Source of the DNA: DASZUK01 sp035547695
GTDB taxonomy: Bacteria > Actinomycetota > Acidimicrobiia > Acidimicrobiales > RAAP-2
Assembly: GCA_035547695.1 (NCBI GenBank)
Contig: DASZUK010000015.1
Location: 124,001-188,000, forward strand
Direction of reading: 5' to 3'
Length of the DNA: 64,000 nt
The translations under genes and the position numbers were made by a program. A model generated the notes under the pieces. The model had not been told where the DNA came from, ran no database searches, and saw only the letters and a list, made by a program, of their open reading frames with translations. How positions within the stretch are numbered: the stretch's first letter is position 1; each line of letters starts with the position of its first letter. Shown piece by piece: positions 8,639 to 17,121 of this stretch.

Positions 8639-9670
8639 ATGGGAGATGGGGCCGCCGTGCGGTTCTGCACGGGAGTCACGCCGCGTGACCTGGATGACTA
8701 CCGACGGTGGCTCGTCGAGGCCGAAGCGGTGGGCTTCGACATGTTGACCACCGGCGACTCCCAGTCCCTGTGGGCGGAGTGCTTCTCGGTCATGGCCCTG
8801 GCGGCCACCACGACCAGCCGGCCGGACCTGGCCGTCACCGTCGTGAACCCCCGGACCCGCCACGCCGCGGTGGCCGCCTCCGCGGCCGCCACCGTCCAGC
8901 AGTTGTCCGGTGGCCGGTTCCGCCTGGCCTGTTCCTCTGGTGACAGCGCCCTCCGCAATCTCGGGGTGCCACCGGCCAGGGTGTCCGATGTCGAGGCCTA
9001 CGCCGTCGCCGTGCACGAAGCCACCGCCGGCCGGGTGGCGACCTGGAACGGCGAGCAGTTCTCGCTGGACTGGTTGGCCGACCCGGTGCCGGTCCCGGTG
9101 TGGATCGCCGCCGAAGGGCCCAGGATGCAGCAGATGGCCGGCCGGGTCGCCCAGGGGGTGGTCCTGGCCAACTGCCTCACCGAGGAGCGGTACGCCTGCG
9201 CCCTCGACAACCTGGGCCGGGGGGCCGCCGAGGCCGGGCGGTCGGTGGACGACGTCGAGCGGTGGCACATGGTCAACCTGGTCTTCGCCCGGACCGAGGA
9301 CGAAGGGATCGACTCCATCGCCTCGGAGATCGCCGGCAGCGCCAACCACTCGTTCCGGTTCACCCTGCAGGGCAAGGCGCTGCCCGAGGAGCTGGGCCCC
9401 CGGGTGCAGGGGCTGATGTCGGAGTACCAGTCCCGTTTCCACGCCCAACCCGGCGCGGCCAACCCGAACCGCGGCCTGCTGGACAAGTACGGGCTCCGGT
9501 CGTACCTGGCCCGGCTGGGCACCATCGCCGGGCCGCCCGAACGGTGCGTCGAACGGCTCCGAGAGGTCGTCGCCATGGGGGCCAGGAACCTGATCCTGAG
9601 CCAGTTCGTCGACGACTCCTATGCCTGGATGCGGACCTTCGGCGACGAGGTCCTGCCGGCCTTCCGGTAG
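8639..9670 (+). CDS. LLM-class flavin/F420-dependent oxidoreductase
   Basis: A 343-residue luciferase-like TIM barrel. VRFCTGVTPRDLDDYRRW opens the first strand; GFDMLTTGDSQSLW and TTTSRPDLAVTVVNPRTRH match the mer/F420-dependent branch; PVPVWIAAEGPRMQQMAGRVAQGVV is the phosphate-binding half. Members reduce or oxygenate small molecules using F420 or FMN. The start is uncertain: ATG 8639 lacks a ribosome binding site and may be leaderless, GTG 8657 follows GGGAG, and an upstream GTG at 8579 is also in frame. The gene follows the amidohydrolase closely and belongs to the catabolic cluster. Confidence 0.82.
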   Translation: MGDGAAVRFCTGVTPRDLDDYRRWLVEAEAVGFDMLTTGDSQSLWAECFSVMALAATTTSRPDLAVTVVNPRTRHAAVAASAAATVQQLSGGRFRLACSSGDSALRNLGVPPARVSDVEAYAVAVHEATAGRVATWNGEQFSLDWLADPVPVPVWIAAEGPRMQQMAGRVAQGVVLANCLTEERYACALDNLGRGAAEAGRSVDDVERWHMVNLVFARTEDEGIDSIASEIAGSANHSFRFTLQGKALPEELGPRVQGLMSEYQSRFHAQPGAANPNRGLLDKYGLRSYLARLGTIAGPPERCVERLREVVAMGARNLILSQFVDDSYAWMRTFGDEVLPAFR

Positions 9671-9728
9671 CCGGGCCGCCCGCCCGTGGACCCGCCCATG
9701 AGCCTGGCCCGTGAGCCTGGCCGGGGAG

Positions 9729-10217
9729 CTAGGTCGGGCGGGTGCCGGGCTGGGCGGGACGGTCGCCGGCCCCGGAGCCGGGTGGCCGGACGGCGTCTCG
9801 GGGTCGGAGCGGCACGGAGGGAGAGAACCCGTCGGGGAAGATCACCAGTACCTTGCACCCGTCGGGTCCGGCACGCAGCGGCCCGTACCCGGTGCCGGCG
9901 TGGACCTGCCGGACGGTCCCGGGCCCGTGCCACGTCCGCCCGATCTGCTGGCGGCCCTCGAGGATGATCTCGAAGTAGTCCTTCTGGTGGGTGTGGGCGT
10001 ACATCCACGAATCGGGGGCGAACTCCACGTTGTAGATGGTGGCCCTGTCGCCGCCCGCCCCCGTGTCGCCGCCCGCCCCCGTGTCGCCGTCCGCCCCCGT
10101 GTCGCCGTCCGCCCTCATGTGGACCGCGCTCACCCGGGTCCCGTCGCCGTAGGGGTGGTTCCACCCGAGCTCGTCCCAGGTGGTCGTCCGCTGGAAGCGC
10201 ACCGGCCCGTCGCCCAT
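9729..10217 (-). CDS. Cupin-fold protein with an internal 18-base minisatellite
   Basis: A 162-residue single cupin on the minus strand. The cupin signature is visible in YAHTHQKDYFEIILEGRQ (two His and a Glu that could bind metal) and the second half WHGPGTVRQVHAGTGYGP. Between the first strand and the cupin core lies a Gly/Asp/Thr repeat encoded by four 18-base units (10045-10116), likely a flexible loop. The ATG at 10217 is chosen because TACGCT stands six bases upstream, the geometry of a leaderless transcript; an open frame extends further upstream but reads as Pro/Arg-rich filler. It could be a dioxygenase or a small sensor; function unknown. Confidence 0.7.
   Translation of the reverse strand: MGDGPVRFQRTTTWDELGWNHPYGDGTRVSAVHMRADGDTGADGDTGAGGDTGAGGDRATIYNVEFAPDSWMYAHTHQKDYFEIILEGRQQIGRTWHGPGTVRQVHAGTGYGPLRAGPDGCKVLVIFPDGFSPSVPLRPRDAVRPPGSGAGDRPAQPGTRPT
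10045..10116. repeat. Four tandem 18-base units inside the cupin gene
   Basis: Four direct copies of 18 bases (consensus GTGTCGCCGYCCGCCCCC) start at 10045, 10063, 10081 and 10099. As 18 is a multiple of three, copy-number change would keep the frame of the cupin gene on the minus strand and only lengthen a Gly/Asp/Thr loop. Confidence 0.9.
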
Positions 10218-10223
10218 GGAAGA

Positions 10224-10229
10224 AGCGTA
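10224..10229 (-). promoter_or_regulatory. Probable leaderless -10 element (TACGCT) of the cupin gene
   Basis: On the minus strand TACGCT is followed by six bases and then the ATG at 10217, the spacing expected when transcription starts at the first base of the start codon. There is no ribosome binding site, in agreement. The sequence context GGTACGCTTC is shared with the site at 8624. Confidence 0.45.
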
Positions 10230-10441
10230 CCGGTCAGGTGCCCCGGCCGGCGGAGCCGGATCCCGGGGAGCGGGAGGGGGTGGTCGGCCGGGGCACCGGC
10301 GGCACCCGGGTGGGGAGGCGCCCGCTGAGCGGGACGGCAACGGCCGCTCGCCGGACGCCGTCGTTACCATGCAGTGACTGGGGTATTTCGTGCCGGTCGA
10401 GTTGGGGCGGGCCCACTTGGAGCGGTCGATCGGGGGTGACT

Positions 10442-11605
10442 GTGAACCTGAGCGACGTCCACGTCATCGACGTCGACACGCACATCATCGAACCAACCGA
10501 CCTGTGGACCTCGCGCCTGTCCGGCAAGTGGGGCGACCTGGTCCCCCACGTGGCCTACGACCAGGACAACGACGAGGACGTGTGGGTGATCGGCGACCAG
10601 GCGATGATGCCGGCCGCCATGTTCGCCGCGGTGGACCACGACGACCTGATGCCGGAGTACCCCCGCCGGTTCGCCGACGTGCCGGCGTCGATGTGGGACC
10701 CCCGGGCCCGGCTCCGGGTGATGGACGAGAACCACATCCATGCCCAGGTCATCTACCCGAACCTGGTCGGCGTCTTCTTCGCCGAGCGGTTCGTGTCGAT
10801 GCACCCGGCTCTGGCGTTGGCGTGTGTCGAGGCCTACAACGACTTCGTCACCGAGTTCTGTTCGGTCGACCCCGACCGGTTGATCGGGATGACGGCGGTG
10901 CCGTTCTGGGACGTGGACGCCTCCGTCCGGGAGCTGGCCCGCGGCAAGGAGATGGGGCACCGGGGGCTGCTGTTCGCCCACACGTTCGAGCGGGTGGGCC
11001 TCCCCAACATCAACGACCGCCATTGGGACCGGCTCCTGGCGGCCGCCCAGGACCTGGAGCAGTCGGTCAACTTCCACATCGGGTTCGCCGCCGCCGAGGC
11101 CACACAGTCGTGGGTCGGCTACCGGACAACGTCCCGGCAGGCCATTGCCGCCGACGCGCCGTCGCAGTTCCTGAGCAACGTCCGTGCCATGAGCCTGCTC
11201 ACCACCTATGGGGTGTGCGAACGGTTCCCACGGCTCAAGTTCGTCTGCGTGGAGAGCGGGTTCGGGTACGTGCCGTTCGTCCTGCAGGCCGTCGAATGGC
11301 ACTGGGAGAACAACGGGGTGTGGAGGGAACATCCTCATTGGCTGCGACCGATCGACTACTTCAAAAGGCAAATGTACGCCACCTTCTGGTTCGAGCAACC
11401 GGCGGTTGAGCACCTGGAGGAATACCGCGACAACGTCATGTGGGAGACCGACTTCCCCCATCCATCGGCACAGTGGCCCACGGCGGCGACGCCGGCACCC
11501 AAGACGGCAGCCGACGCCGTGGCCTACAGCCTGGGAGGGGTCAGCGAAGCGACCCGGCGGAAGGTGCTCCACGACACGGCGGCGACCGTGTACCACCTGC
11601 GGTGA
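10442..11605 (+). CDS. Amidohydrolase_2 family metal-dependent hydrolase/decarboxylase
   Basis: About 387 residues, same family as the protein at 7366. The N-terminal motif is VIDVDTHIIEPTDLW, mid-barrel NFHIGFAAAEAT, and the C-terminal Asp motif WETDFPHPSAQWP. VRVMDENHIHAQVIYPNL-type segments mark the ACMSD/resorcylate decarboxylase branch. The start is taken as GTG 10442; GTG 10436 is also in frame, and neither has a strong ribosome binding site. It lies downstream of the divergent cupin gene, so its promoter is in 10218-10441. Likely job: hydrolysis or decarboxylation of a ring-cleavage product, by analogy and context only. Confidence 0.82.
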   Translation: MNLSDVHVIDVDTHIIEPTDLWTSRLSGKWGDLVPHVAYDQDNDEDVWVIGDQAMMPAAMFAAVDHDDLMPEYPRRFADVPASMWDPRARLRVMDENHIHAQVIYPNLVGVFFAERFVSMHPALALACVEAYNDFVTEFCSVDPDRLIGMTAVPFWDVDASVRELARGKEMGHRGLLFAHTFERVGLPNINDRHWDRLLAAAQDLEQSVNFHIGFAAAEATQSWVGYRTTSRQAIAADAPSQFLSNVRAMSLLTTYGVCERFPRLKFVCVESGFGYVPFVLQAVEWHWENNGVWREHPHWLRPIDYFKRQMYATFWFEQPAVEHLEEYRDNVMWETDFPHPSAQWPTAATPAPKTAADAVAYSLGGVSEATRRKVLHDTAATVYHLR

Positions 11606-11850
11606 GCGCCACCCTGGGGCCGCTCCCCGCCCGGCCTCCCGCTCAGTAGGACGGGCGGATGGCCGGGGGCAACCGTTACAAGCTAGTACATATGCCTGTA
11701 ATGGAGCTGTTACAGCAGTAACCAAGTGGGATACGCATAGAAAAATAGGGCGTACCTACAGCCGTGCTTGAAATCAATCAGAAAAGTTCATTACAACAGA
11801 CCGATCGTGGAATGTGCGGGCATTCCATGGAGAAACCACAGAGGGGGAGT
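11606..11850. other. AT-richer promoter region of the Liv-type transporter
   Basis: This 245-base gap is much less GC-rich than its surroundings, as expected for a regulated promoter. It contains a nested inverted repeat (11675-11722, listed separately) and ends with the ribosome binding site AGGGGGAG for the binding-protein gene. The frame of that gene is open upstream to 11764, but the signal peptide clearly begins at 11851. Confidence 0.6.
11675..11722. promoter_or_regulatory. Nested inverted repeat, likely operator
   Basis: CTGTAA (11696-11701) and TTACAG (11710-11715) form an exact inverted repeat with an eight-base spacer. An outer pair, GTTAC (11675-11679) and GTAAC (11718-11722), surrounds it. 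The element lies about 130 bases before the binding-protein start, a good place for a transcription factor site. I cannot name the regulator. Confidence 0.5.
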
Positions 11851-13131
11851 ATGAAGCTCTGCAGACGCGCCATGGGAATCGGTGCTTGCCTGGCATCGGC
11901 GGCGGTCGCCACGACCGTCGCCTTCGTACCGGGGACGGTGGGGGCAGCCGGCTCGAAGGCACCGATCACGGTGTACTTCGTCAACTCACAGGGGTCCAGT
12001 ACAGGTAGCTCGTCCTACCCCGAGGTGTGGCGGTCGGCCAAGGTGGCGGCCAACTACGTCAACTCCACACTCCACGGTGTCCACGGGCAGAAGCTCAAGC
12101 TGGTGGTCTGCCCCACCCTGTCCACAGCCAACACGGCACTGCAGTGCGCCAACACCTCCGTGTCCGGCGGAGCCGACGTGGTGCAGATCGGGACGACAAC
12201 CTACGCCAGCGTGGCCCAGCCGGTGTACGAGAAGGCCGGGGTGCCGGTCACCATCCAGTTGGGCACGAACACGGCGAACTACCAGTCGACAGACAGCTTC
12301 AGCTTCGTGGCGTCGTCGCTGGGCCAGGTCACCGGGGTCGCCGAGTTCGCCAAGGCCCAGCACTGGAAGCAGGTGACCTTGCTGCTGATCAACGTGCCCA
12401 GCGTGACCTCCAGCTACGCCGACCTGGCACCGGCCGTGTTCAAGAAGCTGGGTGTGGGGCTGAACACCGTCCTGGTCCCCCCGACGGCCACGGACATGAC
12501 GTCGTACATCGCCTCGGCCATGGCCTCGAAGCCTGACGCCATCTTCAACGTCCAGGGGACGGCAAGCTGTGCCCAGAGCATGCAGGCGCTCCAGGCCATC
12601 CAGGCCAAGGTGACCTTCCTGGCCCAGCCGGCCTGCAACGACCCGAGCGTGCTGCCTCTGGTGCCGAGCGGGGTCAAGTTCGACGTGATGACGGTCAACG
12701 ACGCCACAAGCAAGTCGGACTCCGACGCGGTGCTCTACAACAAGTTGATGAAGAAGGCCGATCCGGCCGACCTGAGCAACGGCTTCACCCCGGCCGGTTT
12801 CCAGGGGATCATGAACCTGTACGCCGCCCTGAACGCCGCCAAGGCTCCGAAGAACGGGTTCGACAAGACATCCATCCTGGCGGCGCTCCGGAAGGCCAAG
12901 AACCAGCCGAACTTCATGACCGGCGGGACGACGTTCACCTGCAACGGCACCGTGGTCAAGGGATATCCAGGGGCCTGCTCGACCCTGCTCATCGTCAGTG
13001 GCCTGCAGCCCAACCACAAGACGTTCAAGGTGCTGGGCATCTACAACAAGCCGACGCTGCTGAAGGGGACCACAGCGGCATCGGCCACAGCCACCACGAC
13101 GACCACCGCGGCCACGACGCCGAGCAGCTAG
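11851..13131 (+). CDS. Branched-chain-amino-acid-type ABC transporter substrate-binding protein (LivJ-like)
   Basis: A 426-residue exported type I periplasmic binding protein. The signal peptide MKLCRRAMGIGACLASAAVA is followed by a hydrophobic stretch and probable cleavage near VGA-AG; there is no lipobox. ITVYFVNSQGSSTG opens the first lobe, and ADVVQIGTTTYASVAQPVYE and NPQP-like C-terminal segments fit the Peripla_BP_6 family, which binds amino acids, amides, urea or aromatic acids. The C-terminus is a Thr/Ala-rich tail. AGGGGGAG precedes the ATG. It heads an operon with the fused permease and two ATPases. Thr codons are often ACA, unlike its cytosolic neighbours. Given the catabolic clusters around it, the ligand may be an aromatic or acyl compound rather than an amino acid. 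Confidence 0.88.
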   Translation: MKLCRRAMGIGACLASAAVATTVAFVPGTVGAAGSKAPITVYFVNSQGSSTGSSSYPEVWRSAKVAANYVNSTLHGVHGQKLKLVVCPTLSTANTALQCANTSVSGGADVVQIGTTTYASVAQPVYEKAGVPVTIQLGTNTANYQSTDSFSFVASSLGQVTGVAEFAKAQHWKQVTLLLINVPSVTSSYADLAPAVFKKLGVGLNTVLVPPTATDMTSYIASAMASKPDAIFNVQGTASCAQSMQALQAIQAKVTFLAQPACNDPSVLPLVPSGVKFDVMTVNDATSKSDSDAVLYNKLMKKADPADLSNGFTPAGFQGIMNLYAALNAAKAPKNGFDKTSILAALRKAKNQPNFMTGGTTFTCNGTVVKGYPGACSTLLIVSGLQPNHKTFKVLGIYNKPTLLKGTTAASATATTTTTAATTPSS

Positions 13132-13143
13132 GTCGGACGGGCA

Positions 13144-15195
13144 GTGAGCGAAGCCGGGGGCGGCATTGGCATGCAGTATCTGAACTTCCTCCTCCTCGGG
13201 TGGGGCAACGGTGCGGCCTATGCCGGCATCGCCGTGGCCCTGGTGGTCACGTACCGCAGCTCGGGGGTGATCAACTTCGCGGTGGCCTCCATGTCCATGT
13301 ACGGGGCCATCACCTTCGCCGAGCTGACCCACGGCAACCTCTTCAACCCCATCCCGGGGTTGCCCGTCGAGGTCCATCTGGCCGACCAGATCCCGGTCCT
13401 CCCGGCGTTGGTGATCGCCTGCGCCATCACCGCCCTGCTGTCGGTGCTGTCCTACGCCCTGGTGTTCCGGCCCCTCAAGGAGGCCCACGCCCTCTCCAAG
13501 GTGGTGGCGTCCATCGGGTTGATGCTCTTCATCCAGGACGTGGTGGGGCTCCGGCTGGGCACGAACCCGGTCAACGTCGGGCACCTGTTCCCCGGCGGCG
13601 CCTGGTCCATCGGCGGCGCCCTGGTCCCGTACGACCGGGTGATCATGGCCGGGATCGTCGCCGCCCTGACCGGGGCCCTGTGGCTCCTCTACCGCTTCAC
13701 GACGTTCGGGCTCCGGACCCGGGCGGCGGCCGAGACGGAGAAGGGGACCGTGCTCGTCGGCCTGTCCCCGGACCGGATCGCCATTTACAACTGGCTGCTG
13801 AGCGGGGCCATCGCCGGCCTGGCCGGCATCGTGGTGTCGCCCATCCTGTCCCTCGGGTCTGGGTCCTTCTCGCTGTTCATCGTCCCGGCCCTGGCGGTGG
13901 CCCTCATCGGCCGGTTCACCTCCTTGGGCGTAGCCCTGGCCTCGGGCCTGGCGCTGGGGATGATCCAATCCGAGCTGGCCTTCGTCCAGACCAAGACGTG
14001 GTGGCCGGCGGTACTGGGCACCAGCCTCGGTGACGTGGTGCCGTTCGCGGTCATCATCGTGGTCCTGGTGGTGTCGGGGACCGAGCTGCCCGGCCGGGGG
14101 GTGATCCTGCCGACGCCCCTGCCCGAAGCGCCGGCGCCTCGCCGGGTGGGGGCCACGTCGGTTGTCCTGGTGATCGCCGGCGTCCTGGGTGTCATCTTCC
14201 TGACCGGGTACCGCGTGGCCCTGACCGACAGCATGATCCTGGCCATCGTGGCCCTGTCGATCGTCGTCGTCACCGGGTACACGGGCCAGATATCGCTGGC
14301 CCAGCTCACCCTGGCCGGGTTCGGCGCGTTCTTCCTGGTCCGCTTCGCCGTCCTCTGGGGCATTCCGTTCCCCTGGGCTCCCATCCTGGTGGTGGTGGCG
14401 GTGACCGTGCTCGGCACCCTGGTCGGCCTGCCGGCAGTCCGCGTCCGCGGGGTCCAGCTCGGCTTGCTCACCCTGGCGGCCGCGGTGGCGGCAGACGCCC
14501 TCTACTTCGGCAACCTCCAGCTCACCGGGGGATCGGCGCCGCCGTCGGTGGGGGACCCGGGCGTGTTCGGGATCGACCTGGGGATCGGCAGCGGGGCCGC
14601 CTACCCGAGGTTGGCCTTCAGCCTCATGGTCCTCGTCGTCCTCGTCGGCGCCTGCCTGGCCATGGTCGGCCTGCGGCGCAGCCGGCTGGGCTTCGACATG
14701 CTGGCGGTCCGGGCCAACGAGCGGGCCGCCGCGGCGGCCGGCATCAACGTCGCCCGCACCAAGTTGGTCGCCTTCGCCGTCGGTTCGGCCCTCGCCGGTC
14801 TGGCGGGCACCCTGATGGCGTACCAGAGCGGCCAGGTGTCGTCCGACTCCTTCACTGCCCTGACCGGGGTGCTGTTCTTCACCGTGGCCTACCTGAGCGG
14901 TGTCACGTCGATCTCCGGTGCCCTCGTGGCCGGCCTGCTGGCGCCACTGGGCATCCTGGCGGTGTTCTTGGACCGCACGATCAACTTCGGGGACTATTAC
15001 CAGCTCATCACCGCGTTCTTCTTGATGTTCGCCGCCGTCCGCCATCCCGAGGGGATCGCCGGCGGGGTCCAGTCGCTGGCCCGGCACTGGCGGGCCAAGC
15101 GGGCCGGGGTGGTCGCACCGGCCGAGGAGCCGGCGATCGGGGCGGCGGGCGCGCTGGCCGTGCCGGTGGGGCCGAAGGTGGGCAGCCAGCCGTGA
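13144..15195 (+). CDS. Fused LivH-LivM branched-chain-type ABC permease
   Basis: A 683-residue membrane protein that joins both permeases of the importer. Residues about 10-300 are LivH-like (FLLLGWGNGAAYAGIAVALV, then YRSSGVINFAVASMSMYGA), and after a Pro-rich linker (TPLPEAPAPRR) residues about 330-655 are LivM-like (LSIVVVTGYTGQISLAQLTL, and the EAA-type loop AVRANERAAAAAGINVARTK). Each half has about eight to nine hydrophobic segments. The GTG at 13144 is used; ATG 13171 is a plausible alternative nearer the normal LivH start. The stop overlaps the next gene. Fusion fixes the two half-channels in one chain; no separate livH or livM is present. Confidence 0.88.
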   Translation: MSEAGGGIGMQYLNFLLLGWGNGAAYAGIAVALVVTYRSSGVINFAVASMSMYGAITFAELTHGNLFNPIPGLPVEVHLADQIPVLPALVIACAITALLSVLSYALVFRPLKEAHALSKVVASIGLMLFIQDVVGLRLGTNPVNVGHLFPGGAWSIGGALVPYDRVIMAGIVAALTGALWLLYRFTTFGLRTRAAAETEKGTVLVGLSPDRIAIYNWLLSGAIAGLAGIVVSPILSLGSGSFSLFIVPALAVALIGRFTSLGVALASGLALGMIQSELAFVQTKTWWPAVLGTSLGDVVPFAVIIVVLVVSGTELPGRGVILPTPLPEAPAPRRVGATSVVLVIAGVLGVIFLTGYRVALTDSMILAIVALSIVVVTGYTGQISLAQLTLAGFGAFFLVRFAVLWGIPFPWAPILVVVAVTVLGTLVGLPAVRVRGVQLGLLTLAAAVAADALYFGNLQLTGGSAPPSVGDPGVFGIDLGIGSGAAYPRLAFSLMVLVVLVGACLAMVGLRRSRLGFDMLAVRANERAAAAAGINVARTKLVAFAVGSALAGLAGTLMAYQSGQVSSDSFTALTGVLFFTVAYLSGVTSISGALVAGLLAPLGILAVFLDRTINFGDYYQLITAFFLMFAAVRHPEGIAGGVQSLARHWRAKRAGVVAPAEEPAIGAAGALAVPVGPKVGSQP

Positions 15196-15974
15196 GCAGC
15201 ACCCTGAGCGTGAGGAACCTGACGGTTCGCTACGGGGGCATGACGGCCGTCGACGACTTCTCGTTCGACGTCCCGGCCGGGTCGGCGGTCGGGCTGATCG
15301 GACCGAACGGCGCGGGGAAGACCAGTGTCATCGACGCCCTGTCGGGGTTCGCCCGCTCCGAGGGCGACCTGTTCCTCGACGAGGTGCCCTTCAACCACCT
15401 GCCGCCGCACGAGCGGATGCGGTGCGGGTTGTCCCGGACGTTCCAGTCCCTCGAGCTGTTCGACGACCTGACCGTCCGGGAGAACACCCTCATCGGGACG
15501 AAGCGGTCGCCGCTGGCCCTCCGGGGAGGGGCCCGGGCCAGCCGGCGGGACGAGGTGGCGAACGAGGTCGACGACGCCCTCGCCTTCCTCGGCCTGCAGC
15601 CCTTCGCCGACAGCAAGGTCCGGGACCTGTCCCAGGGGCACCGCAAGCTGACCTGCCTGGCCAGGGCCATGGCGTCCCGCCCCGGGGTCCTGCTCCTGGA
15701 CGAGCCGGCGGCCGGCCTGGACAGCCGGGAGAGCGCCTGGCTCTGCGACAAGCTCACGCTGGTCCGGGACCAGGGCGTGTCGATCCTGTTGGTGGACCAC
15801 GACATGACCCTGGTGCTCAACGCCTGCTCGACGGTCTACGTGCTGAACTTCGGCGTCTGCATCGCCGCCGGCCCACCGGACACCATCAGGGCGGACGAGT
15901 CGGTGATCTCCACCTACCTGGGTTCCCGCGAGCAGAAGGGGGAGCAGCCCGATGGCACCGTTGCTCACCACTGA
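15192..15974 (+). CDS. livG: Branched-chain-type ABC transporter ATP-binding protein LivG
   Basis: A 260-residue ABC ATPase. Walker A is GPNGAGKTS, the signature is LSQGHRK (a Q for the usual G), Walker B is LLLDEPAAGLD and the switch His is in LLVDHDM. FQSLELFDDLTVRENTLIG is typical of LivG. The GTG start overlaps the permease stop (GTGA) and the gene overlaps the next by 23 bases, so all four genes are one transcription unit. It energises import through the fused permease. Confidence 0.88.
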   Translation: MSSTLSVRNLTVRYGGMTAVDDFSFDVPAGSAVGLIGPNGAGKTSVIDALSGFARSEGDLFLDEVPFNHLPPHERMRCGLSRTFQSLELFDDLTVRENTLIGTKRSPLALRGGARASRRDEVANEVDDALAFLGLQPFADSKVRDLSQGHRKLTCLARAMASRPGVLLLDEPAAGLDSRESAWLCDKLTLVRDQGVSILLVDHDMTLVLNACSTVYVLNFGVCIAAGPPDTIRADESVISTYLGSREQKGEQPDGTVAHH

Positions 15975-16725
15975 CTCGCTGTTCGCCGGGTACCGGGGCA
16001 AGGCGGTGGTCCGGGGCCTGTCCCTGACCATCGAACCGGGGGAGGTGTTCGCCCTCCTCGGGCCCAACGGGGCCGGCAAGACCACCACCCTGCTGACCCT
16101 GGCCGGGATGATCCCGCCGGTGTCGGGATCGGTCGAGCTGTTCGGGGAGCCGCTGCCCCGCGGGAAGCCGCACCTGGTCGCCAGGAAGGGGTTGTCGTTC
16201 GTCCCGGACGACCGGGGGCTCTTCATGACCTTGACGACCAGGGAGAACCTCAAGCTGGGCATCGGCAAGGACGGCCGGCCGGTCGACGAGCTCCTCGAGT
16301 TCTTCCCCGAGCTGGAGAAGCGGTTGAAGGTGCCGGCCGGGCAACTGTCGGGGGGCGAGCAGCAGATGCTGTCCCTGGCCCGTGCCCTGGCCCCACGCCC
16401 CCGCCTGCTGCTCATCGACGAGATGAGCATGGGGCTGGCCCCGACGCTGGTCGAGCGGATGTTCTCCGTGGTGCAGCAGTTGGCGGCGGACCGGACGGTG
16501 GCCATCGTCCTGGTGGAGCAGTTCGTGGAGCTGGCCTTGGAGCTGGCCACCAATGCCGCGGTCCTGGTCCACGGCGACGTGGTCCTCAACGGCCCGGCCT
16601 CCGACCTGGCCGACCGGCCCGACCTGCTGGAGGGGGCCTACTTCGGTGCCCTCCCCGAGGAGCTGGTGGGTGAGGGCCCGGCGCCGGCGGTGGCGGCCAA
16701 CGGCAAGGCGCCGTCAGGGAGCTGA
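15952..16725 (+). CDS. livF: Branched-chain-type ABC transporter ATP-binding protein LivF
   Basis: A 257-residue ABC ATPase with Walker A GPNGAGKTT, signature LSGGEQQ, Walker B LLLIDEMSMGLAP and switch His replaced by Gln (VLVEQF), all usual for LivF. FVPDDRGLFMTLTTRENL is the LivF-type sequence between Walker A and the signature. The ATG at 15952 lies inside the end of livG with GGGGGAG upstream. Its 3' end overlaps the convergent DUF35 gene by 12 bases, so no terminator separates the two transcription units. Confidence 0.88.
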   Translation: MAPLLTTDSLFAGYRGKAVVRGLSLTIEPGEVFALLGPNGAGKTTTLLTLAGMIPPVSGSVELFGEPLPRGKPHLVARKGLSFVPDDRGLFMTLTTRENLKLGIGKDGRPVDELLEFFPELEKRLKVPAGQLSGGEQQMLSLARALAPRPRLLLIDEMSMGLAPTLVERMFSVVQQLAADRTVAIVLVEQFVELALELATNAAVLVHGDVVLNGPASDLADRPDLLEGAYFGALPEELVGEGPAPAVAANGKAPSGS

Positions 16726-17118
16726 GGGGCGCCAGAAGGGGAGGAACACCCCGTCACTGATGGCGTCGGCGTAGAAGGCCACGGGCAGGCCGACGGCGAC
16801 CCGTTCGACGTCACAGCCGGTGACGTTCCCCAGGAGCCGAGGCCCCTCGTCCAGCTCCACCACGGCCAGGACGTAGGGGACGAGCTGGTCGAAGGGCGGC
16901 ATGCGGTTCTGCCGGACGACCGAATAGCTGTAGACGGTGCCCCGCCCGCTGGCTGGCCGCCAGGTGGCGGGGCCCAGGCAGCGGGTGCAGGCCGACCTCG
17001 GGTAGTGCTGGTACCGCCGGCATCGGGGGCAGAACTGGAGGAGCAGCTCCCCCCGGCGGAGACCGGACCAGAACTCACGGGCATCGGGCAACTCGACGGG
17101 CAGGGGCCTGGTCACCAT
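16714..17118 (-). CDS. DUF35 / OB-fold zinc-ribbon protein, partner of the thiolase-like protein
   Basis: A 134-residue protein with an N-terminal rubredoxin-like zinc ribbon (FCPRCRRYQHYPRSACTRC, four Cys near residues 30-48) and an OB-fold acyl-CoA-binding domain containing GTVYSYSVVRQN and PYVLAVVELDEG. DUF35 proteins form complexes with thiolase-like enzymes; in steroid catabolism the ChsH2 DUF35 domain pairs with Ltp2 as an aldolase. The thiolase-like gene is immediately upstream (three-base gap), so the two very likely form one complex. It overlaps the end of livF on the opposite strand. Confidence 0.85.
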   Translation of the reverse strand: MVTRPLPVELPDAREFWSGLRRGELLLQFCPRCRRYQHYPRSACTRCLGPATWRPASGRGTVYSYSVVRQNRMPPFDQLVPYVLAVVELDEGPRLLGNVTGCDVERVAVGLPVAFYADAISDGVFLPFWRPSAP

Positions 17119-17121
17119 GGG

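Noticed and set aside
11986..15087. Minus-strand open frame of 1033 codons across the LivJ-like and permease genes
   Set aside because: Low-complexity His/Gln/Arg/Asp-rich translation opposite clear transporter genes; no ribosome binding site and no domain.
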